Origin: Mucilaginibacter agri
GTDB taxonomy: Bacteria > Bacteroidota > Bacteroidia > Sphingobacteriales > Sphingobacteriaceae
Length of the DNA: 64,000 bases
Direction of reading: 5' to 3'
NCBI RefSeq assembly: GCF_009928685.1
Contig: NZ_WWEO01000044.1
Coordinates: 682,001-746,000 of the forward strand
Shown here: in pieces, positions 15,516 to 24,466 of the stretch
Layout: every line of letters starts with the position of its first letter
How positions within the stretch are numbered: position 1 is the first letter of the stretch
Notes under the pieces: model-generated
The model's database searches: none
Told to the model about the DNA's origin: nothing
Seen by the model: the letters and a program-made list of their open reading frames with translations, nothing else
Made by a program: the position numbers and the translations under genes

Positions 15516-18191
15516 TTACTTGATCTCAAAAGTATAACTACCTGCTTCTGCCGAATAGAGACTGCTTATCAATTTATTGTCCAGATAAACTTTTTTACCT
15601 TCTGCAACCGGGAATTTAATAGTTGCCGTTGCGTTAGGCGGCACTACAACATGATAGCTAACGCCTTCTTTTTTTCGAATCCATGACGAAATGATTTCGC
15701 CGTAAGGCCCATTGTGTTTGGCTTCAAAGTGATCTAAGCCGACTACAAAATGAGGGTCCAGTAACACATTCTTAAATCCGGGTTGAGCGGGATCAACTTT
15801 TATTCCCGCTATGCCTTTGTACAGCCATGCATTAATTTCCCCGAACATAATATGGTTAAGCGATATGTCTGACTTGGAGTCGATATTCCAATTCTCATAA
15901 AGCGTAGTCGCGTTGTTTACGATCCACCAACCCCACGATGGATAGGTTTCCTGCGATGCAATTTTGTAAGCTACATCTGCATAACCGTTATCACTCAGTG
16001 CATTTAAAATGGCCTTGGCTCCTAATATTCCCACGTCTAAATGGTAGTTATCTGCAGCCACACGTTTAGCCAAATTTGCGGCCACTTTGGCTTTTAGCTC
16101 TTCCGGAACTATACCCCAGTAAAGCGGAACGCAAAGCTCCGTTTGCAGGCCCTCACCGTACATGGCGGTGGCTGTATTTAAGTATTTGGCGTTGATGGCA
16201 TTTTTTATTTTGTTAGCCAGTGCGGTATATTTTACTTCATCATCCTTTTTGCCCAACACCTTAGCAGCCTTAGCCAGAATCGAAGCATCGGCGAAGTAGT
16301 AGGAAGAGGTAATTAACTCCACCGGCGAAACCGATTTTACCGGAACCCAATCGCCAAGCCCCCACGAAGTTAGTCCGGTTGGCGCTACGTCATTCAGGTG
16401 ATCCACATAAAGCTTAATATTGTCATAGCAATCGGCCAATAACTTTTTGTCTCCATAAAACATGTAAATATTCCAGGGTATAATGGCGATGGTACTTGTC
16501 CAATCGGGTCCGTTTGCCCATGAGTACCCCCAGCCGCTGGTTGGTATAATTGCCGGAAGTACACCATTAGGCTGCTGCTCATCGCGATGATCGGCCAGCC
16601 ATTTTTCGTAAATCGTAATTCCATCAAAACCGTATAGGCCAGTTTCAACAGCAATATGCGCATCGCCGGTCCAGCCGTTCTTTTCCCGTTGCGGGCAATC
16701 TGTTGGGTAGCCAAACAGGTTAGATAGGTAGGAGTTGTTGGTAGCAGCCCATATTTTATCAATGGTTGGGTTTGATGACGAAATATTACCGATTGGTTCC
16801 ACATCGCTGTGCATAAATACGCCCGTAAGGCTTTCTTTGGTCAACTGCACAGGCTTGCTGCTGGTTAATTCAACATACTGAAACCCCTTATAATTAAATC
16901 GCGGACTAAATGTCTCCTCCCCCTTGCCGTTCAAAATATAAATATCCGTTTGGAAAGGGTCTTTATCATCGGTAGGGCGATAATGTAAATCGATATTAGA
17001 TTGATCTACATGACCATCCTTATACAAACGCTCGCCGTGTTTCAAACGAATAATTGTACCAGAGTCGCCTTTGAGGGTGATGCGGCTTACGCCTGAAATA
17101 TTCCTTCCTAGATCAAAAACATAAGACTGATCATCAAATTTTTTAACCGATTTCGCAGGAATCTGCTCTATATCGCGAATAGGCTGCATGGCTTGTGCAA
17201 CAATATTGCGCGACGGGGCCTGGCGCAGGTATACAAATTTCCAACGGGCTGTATCCTTGTATTCGGGGGTATTCCATCCGGTTGACTCTAAACGGTCGTC
17301 ATAGTGCTCGGCTGTATAAATACTGTTCAGTATAACGGGACTAAAAGCTGTTTTCCATGTTTTATCTGAAGTGATGGTTTCTACCGTGCCATCGTCGTAA
17401 GTAACCCTTAGATCGAGGCAAAAGGCTGGGCGGTTGCGCCATGTAACTTCGTGAAAATTCCACACCGCAGTAGATTGATGGTTGTACCAACCATTGCCCA
17501 GCAGAACACCTATGGCATTTTTACCTTGCTGCAATTGTGTGGTAACATCATAAGTAACATACAGTGTGCGTCTATCGAAACGGGTGTACATGGGGTCGAG
17601 GCGATGGCTGCCAATTTTTTGACCGTTAATATAGAGTTCATACAGACCAGCAACCGCTATATAAGCTCTTGCCGATTTGATCTTTTTGTTGGCGCTAAAT
17701 AATTGCCTGAAATAAGGTGCTTCTTTTACATCTCTTCCCTTACTATCGCTAATCCACGATCCTTTCCAGTTGGTGGATTGCATCATCCCCATTTCAAAAC
17801 TCGCTATCGCGGACGATGATTGTTTTCCATCCTTATCCCACACGTTAACTTTCCAATAGTATTTGGTAAAGGGTTGCAGTACCTTCCCTGCATAGGTAAC
17901 GATATTTGTTGAGGAAGCAGTTTTAACACCAAGCCACGCATTTGCTTTTCCGGAGATGAGCGCAATGGAATCTGTGCCTACATAGATCTGATAAGCAGTT
18001 TGCTTTGCACCCTGCCTGCCATCCTGCAAATACCAGGTAAAGCGCGGGTGATCTGCATCCAGGCCTAGTGGATTGTTGAGATATTCCGTCTTAAGGCCAA
18101 CAGGTTTACAGGTTTCGTCAGCAAAAACATTAGGGGCGGTAAAAAAACAAAGAAATAAACTAAACAGGAACTTAAGGATAGATAAACGCAT
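15516..18191 (-). CDS. alpha-L-rhamnosidase, GH78
   Basis: 891 residues from ATG 18191; the longer frame to 18272 lacks a sensible signal peptide, while MRLSILKFLFSLFLCFFTAPNVFA is one. GH78 architecture in order: Ig-like N-domain (PVGLKTEYLNNPLGLDADHPRFTW), a rhamnosidase N-terminal sandwich (KGSWISDSKGRDVKEAPYFR, YELYINGQKIG), a second sandwich, the (alpha/alpha)6 catalytic domain with DCPQREKNGWTGDAHIAVET and SWGWWIVNNATTLYENWN, and a C-terminal sandwich with GPYGEIISSW. It removes terminal L-rhamnose from glycans or flavonoids outside or in the periplasm. It is the first gene of the sugar operon and probably defines its substrate. Confidence 0.93.
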   Translation of the reverse strand: MRLSILKFLFSLFLCFFTAPNVFADETCKPVGLKTEYLNNPLGLDADHPRFTWYLQDGRQGAKQTAYQIYVGTDSIALISGKANAWLGVKTASSTNIVTYAGKVLQPFTKYYWKVNVWDKDGKQSSSAIASFEMGMMQSTNWKGSWISDSKGRDVKEAPYFRQLFSANKKIKSARAYIAVAGLYELYINGQKIGSHRLDPMYTRFDRRTLYVTYDVTTQLQQGKNAIGVLLGNGWYNHQSTAVWNFHEVTWRNRPAFCLDLRVTYDDGTVETITSDKTWKTAFSPVILNSIYTAEHYDDRLESTGWNTPEYKDTARWKFVYLRQAPSRNIVAQAMQPIRDIEQIPAKSVKKFDDQSYVFDLGRNISGVSRITLKGDSGTIIRLKHGERLYKDGHVDQSNIDLHYRPTDDKDPFQTDIYILNGKGEETFSPRFNYKGFQYVELTSSKPVQLTKESLTGVFMHSDVEPIGNISSSNPTIDKIWAATNNSYLSNLFGYPTDCPQREKNGWTGDAHIAVETGLYGFDGITIYEKWLADHRDEQQPNGVLPAIIPTSGWGYSWANGPDWTSTIAIIPWNIYMFYGDKKLLADCYDNIKLYVDHLNDVAPTGLTSWGLGDWVPVKSVSPVELITSSYYFADASILAKAAKVLGKKDDEVKYTALANKIKNAINAKYLNTATAMYGEGLQTELCVPLYWGIVPEELKAKVAANLAKRVAADNYHLDVGILGAKAILNALSDNGYADVAYKIASQETYPSWGWWIVNNATTLYENWNIDSKSDISLNHIMFGEINAWLYKGIAGIKVDPAQPGFKNVLLDPHFVVGLDHFEAKHNGPYGEIISSWIRKKEGVSYHVVVPPNATATIKFPVAEGKKVYLDNKLISSLYSAEAGSYTFEIK

Positions 18192-18296
18192 AGATGAAAT
18201 GTTGAATACACAATTATAACCATTCCTGTTAAACAACCTAAGCCCGCAATAAAATAAACAGCTACTAATCAACCCAAAAATTACTACCTTTTGCCC

Positions 18297-19076
18297 ATGA
18301 ATATTGCCCTTATTGCCTTAGTAGCTGTTATAATTATCTATCTTATAACAAGAAAAAAATCTGCCGGCGCGCCTGTTGCGGTAGATGTAATTCCTCCTCC
18401 CGAGCACAAGGCTTTGTTACAGGAACACGTATCCTATTACGCTAAATTAGATGAGGCGGCTAAAACCAGGTTCGCACAAATGGTCGATCAGTTTTTGGGG
18501 TATGTGCGCATTGAAGGAGTAGGTATGGACATTACCGAAGTAGATCGCATATTGGTTGCTTCCAGCGCAGTTATCCCTATTTTCGGTTTTGGCGGATGGA
18601 AGTATAAAAATCTAACCAATGTTATTGTTTACCCAGATACATTCGACAACGATTTCCAGTTTGAAGGATCAGAAGATCGGAATATTATGGGTATGGTAGG
18701 CTCGGGCTATATGAATGGGCAAATGCTGCTTTCGAGAGCAGCGCTTATAAAAGGTTTTTCGGCCTCTTCCGGGAAAGAGAATACAGCTATCCACGAGTTT
18801 GTTCACCTATTGGATAAATCTGACGGAGCCACGGATGGTATTCCCGAACTATTGATGCAACATCAATATGCGGCACCATGGATTAAACTGATTCACCAGG
18901 AAATGCGTCGCATCGAGGCAGGCAAGTCTGACATTAACCCGTATGCGCTCACCAACGAAGCGGAGTTTTTGGCTGTTGTTTCCGAATACTTTTTCGAAAA
19001 GCCAGAACAGCTTAAAACCAAGCACCCCGAACTGTACGAACAACTAAGCCAGATTTTTATCCAGGATCTTGCCTAA
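18297..19076 (+). CDS. MtfA/M90-family zinc metallopeptidase, membrane-anchored
   Basis: 259 residues from ATG 18297; a TTG at 18291 is in frame but lies in a promoter-like TACCTTTTG. There is one N-terminal membrane helix (IALIALVAVIIIYLI). The peptidase core has H166-E167-F-V-H170 (an HExxH zinc site in TAIHEFVHLLDKSDG) and the downstream glutamate in NEAEFLAVVSEYFFEKPEQLK, both typical of MtfA. MtfA of E. coli is a cytosolic aminopeptidase tied to Mlc and glucose transport; the Bacteroidota relatives have no known target. It diverges from GH78, with only 105 bp between starts. Confidence 0.87.
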   Translation: MNIALIALVAVIIIYLITRKKSAGAPVAVDVIPPPEHKALLQEHVSYYAKLDEAAKTRFAQMVDQFLGYVRIEGVGMDITEVDRILVASSAVIPIFGFGGWKYKNLTNVIVYPDTFDNDFQFEGSEDRNIMGMVGSGYMNGQMLLSRAALIKGFSASSGKENTAIHEFVHLLDKSDGATDGIPELLMQHQYAAPWIKLIHQEMRRIEAGKSDINPYALTNEAEFLAVVSEYFFEKPEQLKTKHPELYEQLSQIFIQDLA

Positions 19077-19095
19077 AGAGAGCTTGATTTCAATA

Positions 19096-19132
19096 CAAAA
19101 AGCCGGATGGTTTTACCAACTACCCGGCTTTT
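19096..19132. terminator. bidirectional terminator between the MtfA-like and dps genes
   Basis: AAAAAGCCGG (19096-19105) pairs with CCGGCTTTT (19124-19132), between convergent stops. Confidence 0.85.
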
Positions 19133-19151
19133 CTATTTTGTTCAAGTCGTT

Positions 19152-19625
19152 TTATTTAAGATGAGCTTTTAGCATCCAGGCTAATTTCTCGTGTGTTTCC
19201 ATTAAGCCGGTAATAAAATCACTGGTGCCGTAATCGTGATACTTGCTGGCAAAAGGATCTATGTTTCCTCTTATAAATTCGATGATGCTAAAATGATCTT
19301 CCAGCAGTTCTTTTAAAAAAGTCATACTGTCGTTCTTGCTATCAACCTGCTCTGTAAGATGCGTAAGGTTCAAAAAGCTTTTTAAAGTTGCTGGTGCATA
19401 ATGGCCGATAGAGCGGATACGTTCTGCAACGCTATCCATAATATCATCAAGCTGCTCATACTGCGACTCAAAAAACAGGTGCATGGAATGAAAGTCGGGT
19501 CCTTCAACATTCCAGTGCGCGTTACGTGTTTTGGTGTACAATAAAAATTCGTCTGCCAGTAATTTTGCGAGTTGCTCAGCAACTGCCTGACGGCTTTCGT
19601 CAGTGATTCCGATGTAGTTTTTCAT
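19152..19625 (-). CDS. dps: Dps-type mini-ferritin
   Basis: 157 residues, the usual Dps length. The intersubunit ferroxidase set is complete with the classic spacing H37, H49, E53, D64 and E68 (NAHWNVEGPDFHSMHLFFESQYEQLDDIMD...). Dps stores iron oxidised by hydrogen peroxide in a dodecameric shell and protects DNA in the cytoplasm. The N-terminal tail is short and not lysine-rich, so direct DNA binding is doubtful. It is followed by a hairpin terminator, with a small conserved gene 41 bp upstream. Confidence 0.93.
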   Translation of the reverse strand: MKNYIGITDESRQAVAEQLAKLLADEFLLYTKTRNAHWNVEGPDFHSMHLFFESQYEQLDDIMDSVAERIRSIGHYAPATLKSFLNLTHLTEQVDSKNDSMTFLKELLEDHFSIIEFIRGNIDPFASKYHDYGTSDFITGLMETHEKLAWMLKAHLK

Positions 19626-19666
19626 TGTTATTTGGGTGTCGTGTTAAATGTAGGCTGAAGTTACGG

Positions 19667-19975
19667 CTATTTGAGGGTATTTGCCAATTTGCTCCATAAA
19701 CGTATTGATACACCTTTGCCATAGGCACTGTAAGGAGTCATCAAAATACCCTTGATATCGCTGTCAACCGTGCAGATACCGTAAATAACGTAATTATCGC
19801 AAAGACGGCGGTGCCCCTCAAAGCGGTATGTTTCCGTAATCTCGAAATCATCGGGCTTCATTAGTTCGCTTTGCTGTACATAGAATAAGTACTCGTCCTT
19901 TAAAACAAAATCCTGATCGTAACCCCGCTCCTGAAGAGCAATTATAGCCTCTGTTTTAGTAGCATAATTTTCCAT
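19667..19975 (-). CDS. small conserved Bacteroidota protein of unknown function
   Basis: 102 residues, no signal peptide. It starts MENYATKTEAIIALQERGYDQDF and contains DDFEITETYRFEG and VYGICT-like VIYGICTVDSDIKGILMTPYSAYG. I recall relatives of this size labelled 'phosphoribosylpyrophosphate synthetase' in databases; the length and absence of a PRPP loop make that name implausible. It is 41 bp upstream of dps on the same strand and may be co-transcribed with it. Confidence 0.7.
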   Translation of the reverse strand: MENYATKTEAIIALQERGYDQDFVLKDEYLFYVQQSELMKPDDFEITETYRFEGHRRLCDNYVIYGICTVDSDIKGILMTPYSAYGKGVSIRLWSKLANTLK

Positions 19976-20281
19976 AACACTATTTTTGTATAGTTCGGTT
20001 GAACATTAATTTCCAAATCACCAGAAAAGATGCCGCGCTTGGGGTTTGGCGCTGTTTTTTCATAGGTCTCTGATTTTTTGCAACTTGATAACCAAAACGC
20101 ATGCCATTGATTCAATCAAGTGATTATCAATAGTTTAAATAAAAATATAGCGGGGTCTTTAGTATGATATTTCGTTAGATGGCAGAATGATTGGCGAAAT
20201 ATGGTTTAAATATAAAGCACAACTTAACATATTGCAAATCAAATATTTGAGCAATATCACAATGAACAAAATGAATTGATT
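19976..20281. other. intergenic region with no recognised feature
   Basis: 306 bp, AT-rich, between the 19667 gene and ppk1, all minus strand. Presumably holds the 19667-dps promoter. TTGA-TTCAA-TCAA is a small palindrome near 20108. No gene or RNA is seen. Confidence 0.3.
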
Positions 20282-22324
20282 TTACTTTAACGAAAGTAGC
20301 TGATAAATAGCCTCCTGTGAGCGCACCAAAGGCTCTTCGGCTTTAATAGGGATGTTTTCTAATTGCTGATTGAGCATTACAGCCTGTACGTTATCTTTTA
20401 ACTGAAGATCAACAATACTGATCATAGCCTGCTTAACCGCTTCGTCGTAAACCGGAAAACAGACCTCTATACGATGATATATATTCCGGTTCATCCAATC
20501 GGCCGAGCCCATGTAAACTTCCTTATTACCGTTATTTCCGAATATAAATACACGGCCATGCTCCAAATAGCGGTCTACAATGCGTTTAACGGTGATATTT
20601 TCGCTCATCCCTTTAACGCCGGGAATAAGGCAACAAATACTCCTAATAATCAACGACACTCTAACGCCAGCCTGCGACGCTTCATATAGCTTGCCGATCA
20701 GCACCTGATCTTCCAGGTTATTCATTTTGAGGTTGATCTCTGCAGGCAGCCCTTCTTTGGCAAAAGCAATCTCACGGTCTATGAGTTCGCTAAAGCGGGT
20801 TTGCAGGTTAAACTGGGCAACCAGTAGTTTGTTAAAATTAACGGGGGTTGATTTTGACGGTTTTTCGCGCTTGGCTAAAAACATAAATAGCAACTCCATT
20901 TCGCCCAACAGCTCATGGTTAGCAGTAAACAGAATATGATCGGTATAAAACTTCGCCGTGCTTTCGTTAAAGTTGCCTGTAGCCAATAAACCTGCGTAAA
21001 CCATACGGCCTTGCTTTTCCATTTTAACCAGCCCTATTTTGGCGTGTACCTTTAAGGCTGTAACACTGTAGGTAATGGTAACGCCGGCATCCTTCATTAC
21101 CTTGGCCCATTTAAGATTGTTAGCCTCATCGAAACGGGCTTTCAGCTCTACCATTACGTTTACCTTTTTGCCGTTTTTGGCAGCACTGATTAAAGCATGC
21201 ACAATGCGCGAGTTACTCGCCACACGGTAAAGCGTCACAAAGATCTCGTTAACATCAGGGTTTACAGCGGCTTCGTTAAAGAAGCGCAAAATGGTTTCGT
21301 AATTCTGATAGGGTGTGTGGATCATAAAATCCCGCTCAGCAATCTGATCTACTAAAGGTATGTCCGACCGGATACCCGGTGCACTTGAGCCCGGCCAGGG
21401 TTCGTACGACATTCCCGGTGCATTTACCGGCAGCGAAAAGAAGTCTTTAAAATTGTGGTAATATCCACCCTCAATGTTAGTAGCGTTCAGCAAGTCGAGT
21501 TGCTGTTTTACCATCTGAAGAATGCGTAGTGGTATCCCCGGCTGATGCAAAAAGCGAGTGGCCAGGCCAAAATCGCGCTTACTTAGCTGCTTTTCTATCT
21601 GATCTGATAAACTGCCCGAGTACTCATCCTTCAAATCCAGTTCGGCGTCGCGGGTTACTTTAAAGCTGTAGCAGCCGGCAATGTTGCTGCCCGGAAAAAC
21701 TTTATCGAGGTTAAATTTTATGATATCATCTAAGAAGGCTATGTATTGGATTCCCGCTATTTTAGTGGAAAAAAAGCGTGATAACTCGTCCGACGGTATA
21801 TTCAACAACACAACTTGTTCTGCGCCCTGCTGGTCTTTTAACTGTACGATAAAATACAGCTTATTGTTTTCGGGGAAGAATTCGGTTTTATCATTCAATG
21901 ACACGGGTTGCAAAAAGGCCAGCACTTCGGTCAGGAAATATTCTACTGTTGCTTTATGAACGCCTTCCGGAAATTCTTCATTGTAAATAATGTGAATACG
22001 CTGTTCCTTAAAAGCGGGCAGTAGCTGTTGCCTTAATATGTCACCAAATCGTGATTGCTGTTGGTTAATAAAATCAACTGCCTTCTGTAAAATATCAGTT
22101 TGTTCATCAGCATTGATATCTGATTTATCTTTTTCACCTATCACTTTCAGCGCCCTCAATACGGGCATCCGGACGCGATAAAATTCATCCAGATTTGATG
22201 AGAATATACTCAGGAATTTGATTCTCTCCAAAAGTGGAACGGCCGGGTTAGCGGCCTCTTCCATTACACGTTGGTTAAAACCAAGCCAACTCAGATCCCG
22301 GTTAAAAAAGCGGTAGTTTGCCAT
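20282..22324 (-). CDS. ppk1: polyphosphate kinase 1
   Basis: 680 residues, the usual length. It makes polyphosphate from ATP by an autophosphorylated histidine. Domains: N-terminal helical domain opening RFFNRDLSWLGFNQRVMEEA, head domain, and two phospholipase D-like C-terminal domains. The catalytic His is H427 in LKVHAKIGLV, and NFNESTAKFYTDHILFTA plus SADWMNRNIYHRIEVCFPV are also PPK1 hallmarks. The HD-PycTM gene ends 5 nt before this start, so the two are likely one operon. Confidence 0.95.
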   Translation of the reverse strand: MANYRFFNRDLSWLGFNQRVMEEAANPAVPLLERIKFLSIFSSNLDEFYRVRMPVLRALKVIGEKDKSDINADEQTDILQKAVDFINQQQSRFGDILRQQLLPAFKEQRIHIIYNEEFPEGVHKATVEYFLTEVLAFLQPVSLNDKTEFFPENNKLYFIVQLKDQQGAEQVVLLNIPSDELSRFFSTKIAGIQYIAFLDDIIKFNLDKVFPGSNIAGCYSFKVTRDAELDLKDEYSGSLSDQIEKQLSKRDFGLATRFLHQPGIPLRILQMVKQQLDLLNATNIEGGYYHNFKDFFSLPVNAPGMSYEPWPGSSAPGIRSDIPLVDQIAERDFMIHTPYQNYETILRFFNEAAVNPDVNEIFVTLYRVASNSRIVHALISAAKNGKKVNVMVELKARFDEANNLKWAKVMKDAGVTITYSVTALKVHAKIGLVKMEKQGRMVYAGLLATGNFNESTAKFYTDHILFTANHELLGEMELLFMFLAKREKPSKSTPVNFNKLLVAQFNLQTRFSELIDREIAFAKEGLPAEINLKMNNLEDQVLIGKLYEASQAGVRVSLIIRSICCLIPGVKGMSENITVKRIVDRYLEHGRVFIFGNNGNKEVYMGSADWMNRNIYHRIEVCFPVYDEAVKQAMISIVDLQLKDNVQAVMLNQQLENIPIKAEEPLVRSQEAIYQLLSLK

Positions 22325-22329
22325 TAAAG

Positions 22330-23598
22330 TTATGCTGGTTTGTTACCAAAAAACGCCGAAGCAATAATGAACGCTATCACCGCAATAATTAGTCCGAACA
22401 TGAAGATGTTATAACCTATGCGTAGTAACCGGTATTTTTTACCTAGTACTACACCCTGGGTATATACATCTTTAATAAGGCTACCGTACAAAAACTCTTT
22501 GTCTTCCATTACCTTTTGCATACCGTAGATGTAATCTTCTATTGGCATGCGGTAAAAATTACCGAAGAACAATAGGTTAACTTTTTTCTCATCCACATCC
22601 TCTTTGGTAAATGTGCCCGGGGGAATAGACGGGCGGGTAGACAAAATAGAGAACGTCATGGCCAATAAGCTCACCGTAAGCAAAATAAAGGTAGGCACAA
22701 TCAGGTACTCATACTCACTCAGCCTGCGCAATAGCAAACTGATGATGGCCGACAAGATGATAGAGTTAACCGTGATCATGATATGGGCCTTGTTATCGGC
22801 CATATCGCTCAAGCGTTGGTGGTTGCTCGAACTTATCCTGAACATGGTTTCGATTCCTTTTTCAGGCCTTTCTTTTTTATCCTTTTTCTTTTTTATAGAC
22901 TCAATTTCGGGAGGGGGGAAACCAACCTCACCATTAGGAGCAGGCGTAGGTATGGGTTGCTCAATTTCTTTCACAGGGGTATCTTCTGTCTTGTTCACGG
23001 CGTTTGCAACTTTTGCTTTTAACTCTTCAATATTTTTTTCTTTGCCGCTATCCAGTAACAAGCGGCAGTAATCAGTATTATAATGATGGCTCTCTAAAAA
23101 GGTGATAGACTTTTGCCGCCATTCCAGTTTGCTCAGCTCTGTCTTATGTATCCCATTATATTCTTCAAACATTTGCCTGTCCTTTTTGGCAAAATCTTCA
23201 GTACCTAAATGGAAAAGATCGGCATCGCATAAAATTTTCTCCAGTAAAGTAACAGGTTGCTGAGGCATCTTAGTGGCTCGGATGCAACTTTCAATAGTGT
23301 TTATATCTTCAACATCGGCATTGTGTTTTTCTAAAAATGCATGGGCCACATCTACACTGTGTTCTTCATGATTTTGTAAACTAACCATGTAACCCAGATC
23401 GTGAAACCAGGCCGAAGCCGACACCACAAAAAAATCACGATCGTTTAATTGGTAGTGATTGGCTATCTGGTTGGTAGCCTTAGCCACATCTTCGGTATGT
23501 TTTTTATTATGGTATACCAGTTTATCTGTGTTGTGCGTTTTAAAGTAGTTTAACGCATAATCGCAAACCTGGTCTAGTAGATGCTGATAATTCACCAT
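22330..23598 (-). CDS. HD-domain phosphohydrolase fused to PycTM (DUF5706-like) membrane effector domain
   Basis: 422 residues in two parts. Residues 1-190 are an HD-type domain: H34, H66-D67 in WFHDLGY, H77/H80 and D125 in LCDADLFHLG, as in metal-dependent phosphohydrolases of nucleotides. After a charged, proline-rich linker (about 190-250) comes a region (255-418) that matches my memory of PycTM/DUF5706: FRISSSNHQRLSDMADNKAH, helices at 273-291, 299-319 and 393-416, and GNFYRMPIEDYIYGM between. PycTM is the membrane effector of Pycsar cyclic-nucleotide anti-phage systems. No pyrimidine cyclase is nearby. It precedes ppk1 by 5 nt. Confidence 0.83.
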   Translation of the reverse strand: MVNYQHLLDQVCDYALNYFKTHNTDKLVYHNKKHTEDVAKATNQIANHYQLNDRDFFVVSASAWFHDLGYMVSLQNHEEHSVDVAHAFLEKHNADVEDINTIESCIRATKMPQQPVTLLEKILCDADLFHLGTEDFAKKDRQMFEEYNGIHKTELSKLEWRQKSITFLESHHYNTDYCRLLLDSGKEKNIEELKAKVANAVNKTEDTPVKEIEQPIPTPAPNGEVGFPPPEIESIKKKKDKKERPEKGIETMFRISSSNHQRLSDMADNKAHIMITVNSIILSAIISLLLRRLSEYEYLIVPTFILLTVSLLAMTFSILSTRPSIPPGTFTKEDVDEKKVNLLFFGNFYRMPIEDYIYGMQKVMEDKEFLYGSLIKDVYTQGVVLGKKYRLLRIGYNIFMFGLIIAVIAFIIASAFFGNKPA

Positions 23599-23734
23599 TT
23601 TTGTATTTGTTAAGGCAGTGCCTTTTAATATCGATTAGATAGAAATAACTTAATAATCGTATTTTGGATTTACCCGGCAGCAAATAAATTCGCCTGGTAT
23701 AAATATAATATTAAATCTCCTAGTCGCCATCCGA

Positions 23735-24343
23735 ATGAAAACAGCCTTCAGCCTCCATTTTGCCCGACTGATTTTCATCACCAATATACTGGTATTTTCA
23801 TTCGGCAATGTGCGTGCCCAATCCGGCCTGCAGCAATTTGACGATAGGATTATGATTGACCTTGCAAAAAGTCGCACTCCTCAGCAAACCGACGCCATGC
23901 TATTTATTACCCACTCCATTCACTATGTAGATGTAGGTGTACCGGCAGGCTTGTTAATCGGTGGGGTAATCAGCGACAATAAAGCAATGCGTCAAAATTC
24001 CTTTTATGTAGCCAGTAGTACGGCTATCAGCTATGGGGTTACTTTGTTGCTCAAACATTTTGTTAAACGTCAAAGGCCATTCATCAAAAACGTAAATATC
24101 AGTGCTGTTTACCGAGCGGGCAGTACATCATTCCCGTCGGGGCACACCTCTACGGCTTTTGCCACGGCTACTTCTTTATCCATTGCTTACCCTAAATGGT
24201 ATGTGATAGCGCCATCTTATTTGTGGGCGGGGGCTATTGGTTATTCGCGCATGTATTTAGGTGTGCATTACCCTACCGATGTAGCTACGGGTGCTGTTAT
24301 CGGGGCAGGCACTGCCGCCGCTTTTTCCTTTATGAAAAAGTAA
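23735..24343 (+). CDS. PAP2-family phosphatase, exported/membrane
   Basis: 202 residues; a signal peptide or first helix (MKTAFSLHFARLIFITNILVFSFG...RAQ), then three to four membrane segments. All three motifs of the PAP2/haloperoxidase phosphatases are present: K107-x6-R114-P115, P134-S-G-H137 and S171-R172-x5-H178-x3-D182. The family removes phosphate from lipid or isoprenoid phosphates at the membrane; undecaprenyl-PP or phosphatidate are candidates but the substrate is not readable. It diverges from the HD-PycTM gene (136 bp). Confidence 0.9.
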   Translation: MKTAFSLHFARLIFITNILVFSFGNVRAQSGLQQFDDRIMIDLAKSRTPQQTDAMLFITHSIHYVDVGVPAGLLIGGVISDNKAMRQNSFYVASSTAISYGVTLLLKHFVKRQRPFIKNVNISAVYRAGSTSFPSGHTSTAFATATSLSIAYPKWYVIAPSYLWAGAIGYSRMYLGVHYPTDVATGAVIGAGTAAAFSFMKK

Positions 24344-24432
24344 CAAAACCATTTGACCATAAAGTATTTACAACAGTATTTTCATGAGGCGGTAAAAAGT
24401 TACGTATGAGTACTGCAAGCTTATTTTTTTGG

Positions 24433-24440
24433 TAAATTTG
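24433..24440 (+). promoter_or_regulatory. TAnnTTTG -7 element of the GAF gene
   Basis: TAAATTTG is an exact -7 match, 26 nt before ATG 24467. No convincing -33 TTG at the right distance. Confidence 0.45.
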
Positions 24441-24466
24441 TATACATCTTAAATTCTACATCGCCT

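Noticed and set aside
19667..19975. Phosphoribosylpyrophosphate synthetase
   Set aside because: About 100 residues with no PRPP-binding loop or ATP site; the name would be a database carry-over.
22330..24343. Complete Pycsar defence system
   Set aside because: Only the effector-like PycTM part is present; there is no pyrimidine cyclase near it, and neighbours are ppk1 and a PAP2 phosphatase.
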